Notes: generated by a model not told the origin, from the letters alone. A DNA stretch of 64,000 nucleotides from Saccharothrix australiensis (GCF_003634935.1 NZ_RBXO01000001.1:1-64000); one strand, 5' to 3'; counted from the stretch's first letter, positions 25,647 to 33,995 are shown. Numbers and translations: made by a program.

Positions 25647-26267
25647 GTGTTGGCGGGTGGGCAGGAACTACCTCAGGATGAGTACGTGATCGAGGTGCGT
25701 CCTGGCGGGCGCCGCCGAATCGACCGGGTGCTCGCCCCCGACTACGCGGAGGGGGTCGAGCGGCTGTCGCTCGCCGAGGTGCGCGCGCTGCGCGACGAGG
25801 CGGCGCAGGAGGAGACCGACCTGTCGTACCTCCGGCGGCTGCTGCACGCGCGGATCGACATCGTGCGGGCCGAGCAGGCGCGGCGCACCGACGGCGGTTC
25901 GGCGGTGGTGGACCAGCTGGCGACGATCCTGGCGTCGAACGCGGTGGGTCCGGCGACCGGGCTGGGCCGGTACCAGACGCAGGAGCCGTCGCGGGCGGAG
26001 GCGCACCGGCGGCACGTCGAGGCGCTGGTGTCGGACGTGGACCTGTCAGACGTGAGCGCGTTGTCGGACGACAAGCTGGACCTGGCGCTGCGGACGTTCG
26101 TGAACGAGGAGGCGTCCGTGTCGGGGCGGCGGCGCGAGGTGCAGGTCGTGGTGGACCGGTTGAACGCGGAGATCGCGGACCGGTACCAGAACGGCCGGGC
26201 TTCGGTGGACGAGCTGCTGGCGGCGGAGCGCGGGTGGCCCACGAACCCCGGTCGGGCGAAGGACTGA
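25647..26267 (+). CDS. rsiG: RsiG-type c-di-GMP-dependent anti-sigma factor
   Basis: RsiG sequesters the sporulation sigma factor WhiG when loaded with c-di-GMP in Streptomyces. This 206-residue helical protein carries the diagnostic E-x3-S-x2-R-x3-Q-x3-D motif exactly in the second helical region (EASVSGRRREVQVVVD, about residues 153-168). A first copy near residues 53-68 is the same except His for Gln (ETDLSYLRRLLHARID). Helices are separated by a variable linker, as in RsiG. The GTG at 25647 follows an AGG-rich site. No sigma gene is adjacent, so the WhiG partner would be elsewhere. This call rests on the motif and layout. Confidence 0.82.
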   Translation: MLAGGQELPQDEYVIEVRPGGRRRIDRVLAPDYAEGVERLSLAEVRALRDEAAQEETDLSYLRRLLHARIDIVRAEQARRTDGGSAVVDQLATILASNAVGPATGLGRYQTQEPSRAEAHRRHVEALVSDVDLSDVSALSDDKLDLALRTFVNEEASVSGRRREVQVVVDRLNAEIADRYQNGRASVDELLAAERGWPTNPGRAKD

Positions 26268-26274
26268 TCTCGAC

Positions 26275-26391
26275 TTCCGTTCCCGCCGTCCTTCCGTTCC
26301 CGCCCCTTCCGTGCCTGCTGTCCTTCCGTGCCTGCCGTTCTTCCGTGCCTGCCGTTCTTCCATTCCTGCCGTTCTTCCGTTCCCGCCGATC
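26275..26391. repeat. 17-bp tandem repeat, seven units
   Basis: Units of TTCCGTGCCTGCCGTTC repeat seven times (26275, 26292, 26307, 26324, 26341, 26358, 26375); the second is 15 bp and units 4 and 5 are identical. It fills the gap between rsiG and the MFS gene. A 17-nt period cannot be a conserved coding repeat. Confidence 0.9.
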
Positions 26392-26533
26392 ACCCGATCG
26401 TGATCTTGCCCCCATTCGAACTCCCGTTCGACAATGAACACCGCCGGGGCACTGGACGAGGTGGAGGAGGTGATCAGCCCTGGACGATGTACCAAGACCT
26501 GGGATGACCCTCCCGGATCGTGAGCTGTCGCCC

Positions 26534-26539
26534 TAGCGT
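26534..26539 (+). promoter_or_regulatory. -10 element (TAGCGT) of the MFS gene
   Basis: TAGCGT ends 6 nt before the ATG at 26546; leaderless start. Confidence 0.5.
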
Positions 26540-26545
26540 GCAGGC

Positions 26546-27802
26546 ATGGGGTACCGCTGGGTGGTCCTGGCCGTGGGCGCGCTGGCGCAGGGCACGAACG
26601 CGGCGGTGTTCCTCGGGCTCCCCGCGATCACCCCGCACCTGCGCGAGCACTTCGACCTGACGCTGCCCGAGGTCGGGTTGCTGCTGGGCGCGGTCAACCT
26701 GGGCACGATGCTCGCCCTCGTCCCGTGGGGCGCTGTCGCCGACCGCCGGGGCGAACGCCTCGTGATGGCGCTCGGTGGCGTGGGTGCGGCGTCGTGCCTG
26801 GCGTTGGCGGCCTTGGACGGCCCGGTTGTCGCCGGGCTGGCGCTGGTGGGTGTCGGCCTGTTCGGGGCGAGCGTCAACGCGGCGAGCGGTCGCGCCGTGA
26901 TGACGTGGTTCCCGGCGGGTCGTCGCGGCCTGGCGATGGGCATCCGCCAGACCGCGACGCCACTCGGCGCGGCGCTGACGGCCGCGGTGCTGCCGGTGGT
27001 GGCGGTCGCGGCGGGCGTGCCGGCGGCGTTCCTGGCGCTGGCGGGGGTCACGGCCTTCGTGGCGGTGGCGGTGGCGGTCCTGGTGCGGGAACCACCGGGC
27101 GCGCCCCGCACCCGGCACCGCCACGGCGTGGTCCTGTCCGATCGCAGGCTGATCCGCCTCAGCGCGGCCGGCGGGCTGCTGGTGGTACCCCAGTTCACCG
27201 CCGCCGCGCTGCTGGTGGAACTCCTGCACCGGCGCGGCGTGCCGGTGGGCGTCGCGGCGGGCCTGTTCGCGACCGCCCAGGTGCTGGGCGGTCTGGGCAG
27301 GCTCGGCGTGGGCGTGTGGTCGGACCGGGTGCGCGACCGGGTGGGCCCGCTGAAGGCCCTGAGCGTGGTCATCGCGGCGGGGTTCGCCGTGTGCGCGGTC
27401 CTCGATGGGGCTCCGGTGTGGCTGTCGGCGGCGGTGCTGGTGCCGACGACGGCGCTGGCGCTGTGCTGGAACGGCCTGGCCGTGACGGCCGCCGCCGAAC
27501 TCGCGCCGGAGGGCAGCAGCGGCACGGCGCTGGGCATGCAGAACACGGCGAGCTACCTCGGCGCGACCATCACCCCGGCCGTGGCGGGGTGGGTGGCGGT
27601 GAGCCTCGGGTGGCCGGCGGCACTGCTCCTGGCCGCCGCCGGCGCGACGGCGGCCCGCCTCCTGCTCGGCCCCACCTCCGCCAGGGGCGACCTGACCGGG
27701 CAACCGGCCGGCACCGAGCCGACCACCGCCGAGCCGACCAGCACCGAGCCGACCAGCACCGAGCCGACCACAGGGCAACCGACCACCGACAAGCCGAACT
27801 GA
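26546..27802 (+). CDS. Major facilitator superfamily transporter with Thr/Pro-repeat tail
   Basis: A 418-residue membrane protein with about 12 helices and the MFS loop motif WGAVADRRGERLVMALGG between helices 2 and 3; AMGIRQTATPLGAAL and ALGMQNTASYLGATITP are typical of the CynX/NNP-like group. The last 35 residues are repeats of TEPTS/TEPTT/GQPTT built from a 15-nt DNA repeat. The substrate is unknown. It stands alone behind a leaderless promoter. Confidence 0.85.
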   Translation: MGYRWVVLAVGALAQGTNAAVFLGLPAITPHLREHFDLTLPEVGLLLGAVNLGTMLALVPWGAVADRRGERLVMALGGVGAASCLALAALDGPVVAGLALVGVGLFGASVNAASGRAVMTWFPAGRRGLAMGIRQTATPLGAALTAAVLPVVAVAAGVPAAFLALAGVTAFVAVAVAVLVREPPGAPRTRHRHGVVLSDRRLIRLSAAGGLLVVPQFTAAALLVELLHRRGVPVGVAAGLFATAQVLGGLGRLGVGVWSDRVRDRVGPLKALSVVIAAGFAVCAVLDGAPVWLSAAVLVPTTALALCWNGLAVTAAAELAPEGSSGTALGMQNTASYLGATITPAVAGWVAVSLGWPAALLLAAAGATAARLLLGPTSARGDLTGQPAGTEPTTAEPTSTEPTSTEPTTGQPTTDKPN

Positions 27803-27961
27803 ACCAACCCGAGCCCGCCGTCACCACAGCTCCGGCAGCGCCTTCGACACGACCGCGCCGCGCCTACCGGGATGCGCGGCGAGGTCCGCGCGTGGGCCGC
27901 CACCGCCACCGGGCAGGAGCCGCGCTCGACGGGGGTCGCGCTGGGCGGATCGGACTCGGCG

Positions 27962-28055
27962 GGCCGCGCTGGGTGGGCCGGGCCGCGCTGGGTGGGCCGG
28001 GCCGCGCTGGTGGGCCGGGCCGCGCTGGGTGGGCAGGGCCGCGCTGGGTGGGCAG
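27962..28055. repeat. 19-bp tandem repeat, five units
   Basis: GGCCGCGCTGGGTGGGCCG repeats at 27962, 27981, 28000 (18 bp), 28018 and 28037; the last two end in CAG instead of CCG. Confidence 0.9.
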
Positions 28056-28083
28056 GGGCCGGGCCGGCAGGGACACCTTCGGC

Positions 28084-28139
28084 GGACTCGGACTTCGGAC
28101 TTCGGACTCGGACTTCGGGCTCGGGCTCGGGCTCGGGTC
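28084..28139. repeat. Short GGACTTC/GGGCTC tandem repeats
   Basis: A run of GGACTC, GGACTTC and GGGCTC units (about eight) ends just before the stop of the converging gene at 28162. Confidence 0.8.
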
Positions 28140-28161
28140 GGCGGACGGCGGTCCGGGTGGG

Positions 28162-29043
28162 TCAGCCGTGGCGTTCGCGGCGGGCCAGGTCGCCCCAGAA
28201 CTCGCGCAGCCGCTCGTAGCGGAGGGCGACCTCCTCCGCGTCCCCGGCCTCCAGCGCGTCGACGATCGCGTTGACGTCCTGCGCGGACGAGTCCTCCAGC
28301 AGGTCCCTGTCCTCGATCAGCTGCACGAGCCCGCCGTAGTCCAGCTCCACCGCCGAGTCGGGCGAGAAGTGGTCGAGCCACCGCCCCGTGTCCGCGAGCA
28401 CCTTGGCCGGCCCCTCGTCGCCCAGCGACCGCGACACGACCGTCCGCGCCCGCGCCACGCGCCGCCGGGCGTCCGCCATCGACGCCCGCCACGACACCTG
28501 GCGCTCGGGGTCGTCGCGGGGCGCGGGCACGATGCGGCGCGCGTTCGGGTCGAACAGGGCGAACCACGGCAGCGGCACGGTCCAGGTGGTGGAGATGACG
28601 TGGACCGCGCCGCCCGTCAGCTCCGCCATGACGGCCGAGGCCCGCGCCCGGATCGTCTCGGGGCTCACCGACAGCGCCTCGTCCTGGAGCGGGCCGGTGG
28701 AGGTCGCCAGGAAGCCCACGAGGGCCGCCGCCGACCGCGCCCGGAGGTCGAGCGGGCACACCAGGGGTCCGGGGCCCACGTCGCCGGGGACCTCCGCCGG
28801 GCTGATGGTCATCACGTCGAGCGGCGTGTCGGGCGCGACACGCCCATCGGCGCGTTCACCCGGCAGCAATCGGCGCGGCCGGGCCAGTTGTGATCGCAGC
28901 CACAGCTCCCGTTCGCGGTTCCCGGCGTCCGCCCGGCTCAAAGGGCCCGCTTCCAGGGCTTTTCGCACCTGGTCCGCCAACGGCGGGTCAAGAGCCGACA
29001 GCGGTTCGTACACCCTGAGGTAGGCGACGAACGGTCTAGGCAC
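28162..29043 (-). CDS. Conserved actinobacterial hypothetical protein
   Basis: A 293-residue soluble protein beginning PRPFVAYLRVYEPLSALDP. I recognise this as a conserved actinobacterial family without known function. It has no signal or membrane segment. LDVMTISPAEVPGD, HVISTTWTVPLPWFALFDP and RRRVARARTVVSRSLGDEGPA are the best-ordered blocks. It is transcribed away from the DUF3073 gene. Confidence 0.75.
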   Translation of the reverse strand: MPRPFVAYLRVYEPLSALDPPLADQVRKALEAGPLSRADAGNRERELWLRSQLARPRRLLPGERADGRVAPDTPLDVMTISPAEVPGDVGPGPLVCPLDLRARSAAALVGFLATSTGPLQDEALSVSPETIRARASAVMAELTGGAVHVISTTWTVPLPWFALFDPNARRIVPAPRDDPERQVSWRASMADARRRVARARTVVSRSLGDEGPAKVLADTGRWLDHFSPDSAVELDYGGLVQLIEDRDLLEDSSAQDVNAIVDALEAGDAEEVALRYERLREFWGDLARRERHG

Positions 29044-29205
29044 CCGCGCATCCTCCCACGCGGAGAATTGGCGGCACGTGTCACGCCTACCGCGTCGCGA
29101 GGAACCCCTTCGACACGGTACGGTAGTTACCAGGAACTAGTTGTCGAGACGAGTGGGGCCGCCGTTCCCCCGGCCGCCCCCGTCCCTGTGCGAGGGGGTC
29201 GAGCC

Positions 29206-29391
29206 ATGGGGCGCGGCCGAGCGAAGGCCAAGCAGACGAAGGTGGCGAGGGAGCTGAAGTACAGCTCTCACAACACCGACTTTGACGCCTTGCAACGCGA
29301 GCTGTCCGGCGATTCCGACGGTGGCCGTCGTAGTAGCGATGATCGCTACGACGACCCGTCGGACGACGAGTACGACGACTACCGTCGCTGA
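29206..29391 (+). CDS. DUF3073 small acidic-tailed protein
   Basis: A 61-residue protein starting at the ATG at 29206 (GAGGGGG upstream): a basic head (GRGRAKAKQTKVARELKY) with SSHNTDFDALQREL and an Asp/Tyr/Arg tail. This is the DUF3073 family, present in nearly all actinobacteria next to purM. Function unknown. A strong terminator follows. Confidence 0.88.
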   Translation: MGRGRAKAKQTKVARELKYSSHNTDFDALQRELSGDSDGGRRSSDDRYDDPSDDEYDDYRR

Positions 29392-29411
29392 CACACCGAG
29401 ATCCGCTGAAG

Positions 29412-29450
29412 AGGTTGGGCTGCCGGTTCCGCACCGGCAGCCCGACCTTT
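29412..29450. terminator. Bidirectional terminator after DUF3073
   Basis: A 16-bp stem with one mismatch (29412-29427 and 29433-29448, 5-nt loop) followed by TT, between converging genes. Confidence 0.85.
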
Positions 29451-29460
29451 GACGCGGCGC

Positions 29461-30525
29461 CTAGAACGCCCTGGCGTACTGCCGCGGCGGAGCGATCTGC
29501 GCCCCCAGCTCCTTGGCCGCGCGCCGAGGCCAGTACGGGTCGCGCAGCAGCTCCCGCGCGAGCAGGACCAGGTCGGCCGAGCCGTCGGCGACGATGCGCT
29601 CCGCCTGCCGGGCCTCGGTGATCAGGCCGACCGCCCCGACGGGCACGTCGGCCTTCCGGCGCACGGTCTCCGCGAACGGCACCTGGTAGCCGGGGCCGAC
29701 CGGGATCTCCGCCTTGGGCACGTTGCCCCCGGTCGACACGTCGATCAGGTCCGCGCCCAGTGCGGCGAGGTCGCGCGCCAGCACGACGGCGTCCTCGTCG
29801 GTCCAGCCGCCCTCGACCCAGTCGGTGGCGGACACGCGCACCAGCACCGGCACGTCCTCGCCGACCGCCTCGCGGACCGCGGCCGTCACCTCCCGCGCGA
29901 GCCTGGTCCGGTTCTCCAGCGAGCCGCCGTACCCGTCGGTCCGCCGGTTGCTCAGCGGCGACAGGAACTCGTGCACCAGGTAGCCGTGGGCGGCGTGCAC
30001 CTCGACGACCTCGAAGCCGGCGGCGACGGCCCTGCGCGCCGCGGCGGCGAAGTCCGCCACGACACCCGCGATGCCCGCCTCGTCCAGCTCGACCGGCGTC
30101 CGGTACGTCCCGCTGAACGGCACGGCGCTCGGCGCGACCGGGGTCCAGCCGCCCTCCTCGTCGGGCACGCCGCCGTGCCGCGACTCGAACGGCGCGTACG
30201 TGGACGCCTTGCGGCCGGCGTGGCCCAATTGCACACCGGGCACGGAACCGTTGGCCCGGATGAAGGCGGTGATCGGCCGCCACGCCTCGACGTGGGCGTC
30301 GTCCCACAGCCCGGTGTCGTCGGGCGAGATCCGCCCGACCGCCTGCACCGCGGTCGCCTCCGACAGCACCAGGCCGGCGCCCCCCACCGCGCGCGAACCC
30401 AGGTGGACGAGGTGCCAGTCGTCGGGGAAGCCGTCACGAGCGGAGTACTGGCACATCGGGCTGACCGTGATCCGGTTCGGGAGCGTGACCGAGCGGAGGG
30501 TCAACGGGCTGAACAGCGCACTCAC
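29461..30525 (-). CDS. NADH:flavin oxidoreductase of the old-yellow-enzyme (YqjM-like) family
   Basis: A 354-residue FMN-dependent TIM-barrel enoate reductase. The GTG at 30525 has GAGGAG 7 nt upstream and gives the canonical start SALFSPLTLRSVTLPNRI. SPMCQYSA, QLGHAGRKAS, VEVHAAHGYLVHEFLSP and NRRTDGYGGSLENR are the FMN- and substrate-binding blocks. It probably reduces activated alkenes with NAD(P)H; the natural substrate is unknown. Confidence 0.92.
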   Translation of the reverse strand: MSALFSPLTLRSVTLPNRITVSPMCQYSARDGFPDDWHLVHLGSRAVGGAGLVLSEATAVQAVGRISPDDTGLWDDAHVEAWRPITAFIRANGSVPGVQLGHAGRKASTYAPFESRHGGVPDEEGGWTPVAPSAVPFSGTYRTPVELDEAGIAGVVADFAAAARRAVAAGFEVVEVHAAHGYLVHEFLSPLSNRRTDGYGGSLENRTRLAREVTAAVREAVGEDVPVLVRVSATDWVEGGWTDEDAVVLARDLAALGADLIDVSTGGNVPKAEIPVGPGYQVPFAETVRRKADVPVGAVGLITEARQAERIVADGSADLVLLARELLRDPYWPRRAAKELGAQIAPPRQYARAF

Positions 30526-30848
30526 AAGCGTCTCCTCGGGTGGTCCGTGCGACGACGGGTCCTTCGGGCCCGCCAACAGGTCCAAGGTCCCGGATCGGAC
30601 AGCTGTTCCCCGCGTGACGGCGGTCCCACCGCTCGGGAGCAGCGCAATTCCATTCGATTCGGTATTGCGCGTGCATTAGCACGTGATCTTGAATAGGAGG
30701 TCGGTACGCAAAACGCCCGCCAAGACAGGGTCAGTTACGCCCATTCGGGTGTACTGTCCGCACCACGTTCGGGGAGACCATCACTTGCCGCCCGACGCAG
30801 GTCGGTTCGAATTGAGTTCCCGCCGGTCACGACAGTAACAGGAACCAC
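30526..30848. other. Divergent promoter region of the oxidoreductase and Crp-family genes
   Basis: No gene is supportable. The stretch is less GC-rich than its surroundings. It contains the palindrome CGTGCATTAGCACG (30670-30683), a possible operator, and the promoters of the two divergent genes. Confidence 0.5.
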
Positions 30849-31556
30849 ATGCTGCCCATGCCGACCATGATGACAACGGAGCCAGGGTGGCCCAGCAACA
30901 GCCTGCTGGGTCGCCTCCGCGACAACACCCGACAAGAACTGCTGAACATCGGGACGGTCGTGCGCTACACGGCCGACCGGGAGGTCATCGAGCAGGACGC
31001 GAAGGACACTCACGTCCTCCTGCTGCTCGACGGCGTGGTGAAGGTGCAGACCACCGACGAGACGGGCGACACCGCGCTGCTCGCCATCCGGGTCGCGGGC
31101 GACCTGGTGGGCGAGATGGCGGCGCTCGACCAGAAGCCCCGCTCGGCCACCGTCGTGACGTGCGGTGACGTCGTCGCCAAGTTGATCACCAGCGGCGAGC
31201 TGATGACCTTCCTGCACCGGCGCAACGACGTGTTCGTGGAACTGATCGGGATGATCAACGACCGGCTGCGCTGGGCCAACCAGCGCCGCCGCGATTTCCT
31301 GTCCCACCCCGCCGCCGAACGGGTGGCCAGGGTGCTCGCGGAATTGGTGCAGACCTACGGCCGGGAGGAGGCCGCGGGCTGGACGCTCGGAATTCCGCTG
31401 ACCAAGGTCGAACTCGCCTCCATCGCCGGGATGAAGCCCAGAACGGCGGAGAAGGCGTTCAGCGATCTGCGCAAAGCAGGGGTGGTCGTCAGCCACCTCC
31501 GACGTGATGTACTGGTGCCCGACCTGGAAAACCTGCGAAAATTCGCGGGCATCTGA
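30849..31556 (+). CDS. Crp/Fnr-family transcriptional regulator
   Basis: A 235-residue regulator with an N-terminal cyclic-nucleotide-binding-type barrel (about residues 20-135; GDLVGEMAALDQKPRSATV resembles the cNMP phosphate-binding cassette GExxxL...RSA) and a C-terminal winged helix (about 160-225; LTKVELASIAGMKPRTAEKAFSDLRKAGVV). No Fnr-type cysteine cluster is present. Because the next gene encodes a cyclase-like protein, a cyclic-nucleotide ligand is plausible but inferred. A perfect hairpin, AGAACTG tccg CAGTTCT, begins on the base after the stop (31557-31574). Confidence 0.88.
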   Translation: MLPMPTMMTTEPGWPSNSLLGRLRDNTRQELLNIGTVVRYTADREVIEQDAKDTHVLLLLDGVVKVQTTDETGDTALLAIRVAGDLVGEMAALDQKPRSATVVTCGDVVAKLITSGELMTFLHRRNDVFVELIGMINDRLRWANQRRRDFLSHPAAERVARVLAELVQTYGREEAAGWTLGIPLTKVELASIAGMKPRTAEKAFSDLRKAGVVVSHLRRDVLVPDLENLRKFAGI

Positions 31557-31574
31557 AGAACTGTCCGCAGTTCT
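31557..31574. repeat. Short perfect inverted repeat after the Crp-family gene
   Basis: AGAACTG, 4-nt loop, CAGTTCT. It could be a weak attenuator between the regulator and the cyclase-like gene or a binding site. Confidence 0.4.
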
Positions 31575-31673
31575 GCGGTTCCCGACCCCCGGCGCGGCAC
31601 CTCGCCGCGGCTCCGCGCTCCGGGCGACCCCACGCGCGGTGGCGCGCCCGCACCACGTCGAAAGGCCGAGCCC

Positions 31674-32471
31674 ATGAGTCCTGCCACCTTCCGACGCAGC
31701 CTGCTGGTCTGCTGCGACCTGCGGCGCTACGGCGCGGCTGACGACCGGTTGCAGCGTGACCTGCAGGAACTGCTGGTCCGCAGCCTCGACCGGGCGGGTG
31801 AGGAGGCCGGCCTCGACCGGTCGACGTGGCACCGCCAGGCCAAGGGCGACGAGGAGTGGGCGGTGCTGCCGCCGGACGCGCCCGAGCACGTCGTCGTCGA
31901 CCGCTACGTCCGCGCGCTCAACGCGGAACTGTCCGCGTCGAACCGCTACCGGGTGCCCGAGGCACGCGCCCGGATGCGCCTCGCGATCCACCACGGCGCG
32001 GTGGTCGACGGCGCGAACGGATTCCCCGGCCAGGATTCCGTGCTCGTCTCACGTCTGCTGAACAGCGAACCGGCGCACCTCGCGCTGGAGCAATTCCCGG
32101 ACGCCGATCTCGTCGTGGTGCTGTCCGAGATCGTCTATTCCACGTTGGTGCTGGCCGGGCACACCACGCTGAGCCCCGCCGACTTCCGCCGGGTCGAAGT
32201 GGTGGAGAAGACCTTCCGCGGCCACGGCTGGATGTGGATACCCGACGGCGACGTGCACGCGTTGCGCCTCGACGGCCCGCCGGCCGGGCACGCGACGCCG
32301 ACCGTCGACCAGCACGCCGTCGCGAGCGGCGGGTCGACGGTGGTCCAGGCCGGCCGCGACGCGCACGTGCCGACCTGGCAGCGCGCCGACGTCATGCAGT
32401 ACTTCGACCGCAACGACCAGCGCGGCTCGCACTTCGGCCCCACCTACCGCGAGGGCGGTAGAGCCGATTGA
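31674..32471 (+). CDS. Degenerate class III cyclase-like protein with a QAGRD motif
   Basis: A 265-residue protein of no named family that I recognise. The first 175 residues follow the class III nucleotidyl cyclase pattern: VCCDLRRYG (first metal Asp position), KGDEEWAVLP (GDxxxA strand-turn), RMRLAIHHGAVV, and GQDSVLVSRLL in place of the GDxVNxAxRL helix (the usual Asn is Leu, Arg is kept). Activity is doubtful. Near the C terminus, VASGGSTVVQAGRDAHV resembles the Q-x-G amyloid-signalling or RHIM-like motifs seen in bacterial conflict proteins. It sits between a Crp-family regulator and a gene with multiple QAGR repeats. The role as a signalling unit is inference. Confidence 0.6.
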   Translation: MSPATFRRSLLVCCDLRRYGAADDRLQRDLQELLVRSLDRAGEEAGLDRSTWHRQAKGDEEWAVLPPDAPEHVVVDRYVRALNAELSASNRYRVPEARARMRLAIHHGAVVDGANGFPGQDSVLVSRLLNSEPAHLALEQFPDADLVVVLSEIVYSTLVLAGHTTLSPADFRRVEVVEKTFRGHGWMWIPDGDVHALRLDGPPAGHATPTVDQHAVASGGSTVVQAGRDAHVPTWQRADVMQYFDRNDQRGSHFGPTYREGGRAD

Positions 32472-32488
32472 GCCGGGGAGGACCGCAG

Positions 32489-33118
32489 GTGCGTGAGGAA
32501 CCGCTCCGGCTGCTGGCCGGCGTCGTCGCGAGCGCGTTGGCCAAGTCGGCGGACACCGATCAGTGGCCCGACCTGCGCGCACGGGTGGTGGCGGTGCTCG
32601 CGCCGACGCTGGTCGACGTGGTCAGCGCGCGGTTGGACGAGGCGCGCAGGCGGGTCGTGACCGCGCCCGGGGTGCGGCTGGAGCAGGCGCGGGCCGAGTT
32701 CACGACGGAGTGGCGCGGCTCGATCCACACGATGCTGTGGCAGCAGCCGGAGGCGGCCACGTCGCTGCGCGAGGTGCTGAACGCGGTGAGCCCGCGCCTG
32801 CCCCGGGTGACGGGCGAGGGCGAAGCCGTGCCGCACGCCGCGGCGTACGCGGTGCACCAGACCGGTCGGGAGCAGGCCGGTCGGAACCAGGCCGGTCGAG
32901 GTCAGGCCGGTCGAGGTCAGGCCGGTCGAGGTCAAGCCGGTCGAGGTCAGGCCGGCTGGGACCAGGCAGGCAGGGACCAGGCCGGCAGGGGCGGGGTCGG
33001 CTGGGACCAGGCCGGGCGAGGCGGGACCGGCCGGGAGCAGGTCGGGCGGGAGCAGGTCGGCAGGGCTCGGGTTCGCCTGGACCAGGTCGGCCGGGGTCGG
33101 GGCACTGCCGCGCGGTGA
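32489..33118 (+). CDS. Hypothetical protein with a C-terminal GRxQA pentapeptide repeat tail
   Basis: A 209-residue protein. GTG at 32489 is preferred because GGGGAGG lies 7 nt before it; TTG at 32468 overlaps the previous stop. Residues 1-120 are helical (LLAGVVASALAKSADTDQW, ARLDEARRRVV, TEWRGSIHTMLW) and resemble an actinobacterial family found with cyclase-like and effector genes. From residue about 126 to the end the protein is some 16 pentapeptide units of GRxQA/GRDQA/GREQV (15-nt DNA repeat, 32864-33103). The unit QAGR recurs in the preceding protein as a single copy. Function unknown. Confidence 0.6.
   Translation: MREEPLRLLAGVVASALAKSADTDQWPDLRARVVAVLAPTLVDVVSARLDEARRRVVTAPGVRLEQARAEFTTEWRGSIHTMLWQQPEAATSLREVLNAVSPRLPRVTGEGEAVPHAAAYAVHQTGREQAGRNQAGRGQAGRGQAGRGQAGRGQAGWDQAGRDQAGRGGVGWDQAGRGGTGREQVGREQVGRARVRLDQVGRGRGTAAR
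32864..33103 (+). repeat. 15-bp in-frame tandem repeat (GRxQA)
   Basis: About 16 units of a 15-bp sequence such as GGTCGAGGTCAGGCC; units 3-6 are nearly identical at DNA level and later ones have drifted, a sign of recent expansion. Confidence 0.88.
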
Positions 33119-33197
33119 TCGCGGCCCGCCCCGCTCACCCGGTCCGCTCACCCCGCCCCGCTCAGCCGATCAGCGGGCCGACCAGCGGACCCGCCGG

Positions 33198-33995
33198 TCA
33201 CCCGTCGCCGCCCCGCAGCTCGTGCGCCAGCTCGTCCAGCTCGTCGGAACCGCCCGCCATCTGCCTGGCCAGCTCGTCGGGGCCGATCTCCGACTTCTCG
33301 TGCGCGCCCAGCACCCGCCCGCGCCTGAGCAGCAGGAACCGGTCCCCCACCGGGTACGCGTGGTGCGGGTTGTGGGTGATCAGCACGACGCCCAGGCCCC
33401 GGTCGCGGGCCCGCGCCACGTGCCTGAGCACCAGCCCGGCCTGCTTCACGCCCAGCGCGGCGGTCGGCTCGTCCAGCACCAGCACCTTCGCCCCGAGGTG
33501 GACGGCCCGCGCGATCGCCACGCACTGCCGCTCGCCACCGGACAGCGTGCCCACCGGCTGCTCCACGTCCCGGACGTCGATGCCCAGGTCGGCCAGCGCG
33601 GTCCGGGTGACCTCGCGGGCCGCGCGCCGGTCGAGGAACCGCAGCGGCCCGAACCGCGCCGTCGGCTCCGAGCCGAGGACGAAGTTGCGCCACACGCTCA
33701 GCAGCGGCACGAGGGCCAGGTCCTGGTGGACGGTCGCGATGCCGCGGTCCAGCGCCTCGCGCGGCGAGGAGAACCGGGTCTCCTCGCCCTCCACCAGCAG
33801 CGCGCCGCGGTCGTGCCGGTGCACGCCGGACAAGACCTTGATCAGCGTCGACTTGCCCGCGCCGTTGTCGCCCAGCACGCACGTGACCTCGCCGGCGTGG
33901 ACCACGGTGGACACGTCCCGCAGCGCGACGACGCTCCCGTAGGTCTTGCCGACGCCCCGGACCTCCAGCAACGGGCGGTGCTCGGGCGGTGTCAT
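33198..33995 (-). CDS. Sugar ABC transporter ATP-binding protein (FrcA-like)
   Basis: A 265-residue ATPase with Walker [10 protein letters not shown], signature LSGGERQ, Walker [12 protein letters not shown] and H-loop LITHNPHH. It has a single nucleotide-binding domain, as in the FrcA group, rather than the double RbsA form. The ATG at 33995 overlaps the permease stop by 4 bp; longer frames are shadows. Imports an unidentified sugar with the two genes upstream. Confidence 0.9.
   Translation of the reverse strand: MTPPEHRPLLEVRGVGKTYGSVVALRDVSTVVHAGEVTCVLGDNGAGKSTLIKVLSGVHRHDRGALLVEGEETRFSSPREALDRGIATVHQDLALVPLLSVWRNFVLGSEPTARFGPLRFLDRRAAREVTRTALADLGIDVRDVEQPVGTLSGGERQCVAIARAVHLGAKVLVLDEPTAALGVKQAGLVLRHVARARDRGLGVVLITHNPHHAYPVGDRFLLLRRGRVLGAHEKSEIGPDELARQMAGGSDELDELAHELRGGDG

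Larger units (their letters stand above)
27803..28161. other. Gene-free interval rich in tandem repeats
   Basis: Between the MFS gene and the converging conserved hypothetical I see no supportable gene. It holds a 19-bp tandem repeat (27962-28055) and a run of 6-7-bp GGACTTC/GGGCTC repeats (about 28084-28139). Confidence 0.7.

Noticed and set aside
31557..31574. SOS/LexA box at the inverted repeat AGAACTG-CAGTTCT
   Set aside because: GAAC and GTTC are separated by 8 nt, not the 4 nt of actinobacterial LexA sites.
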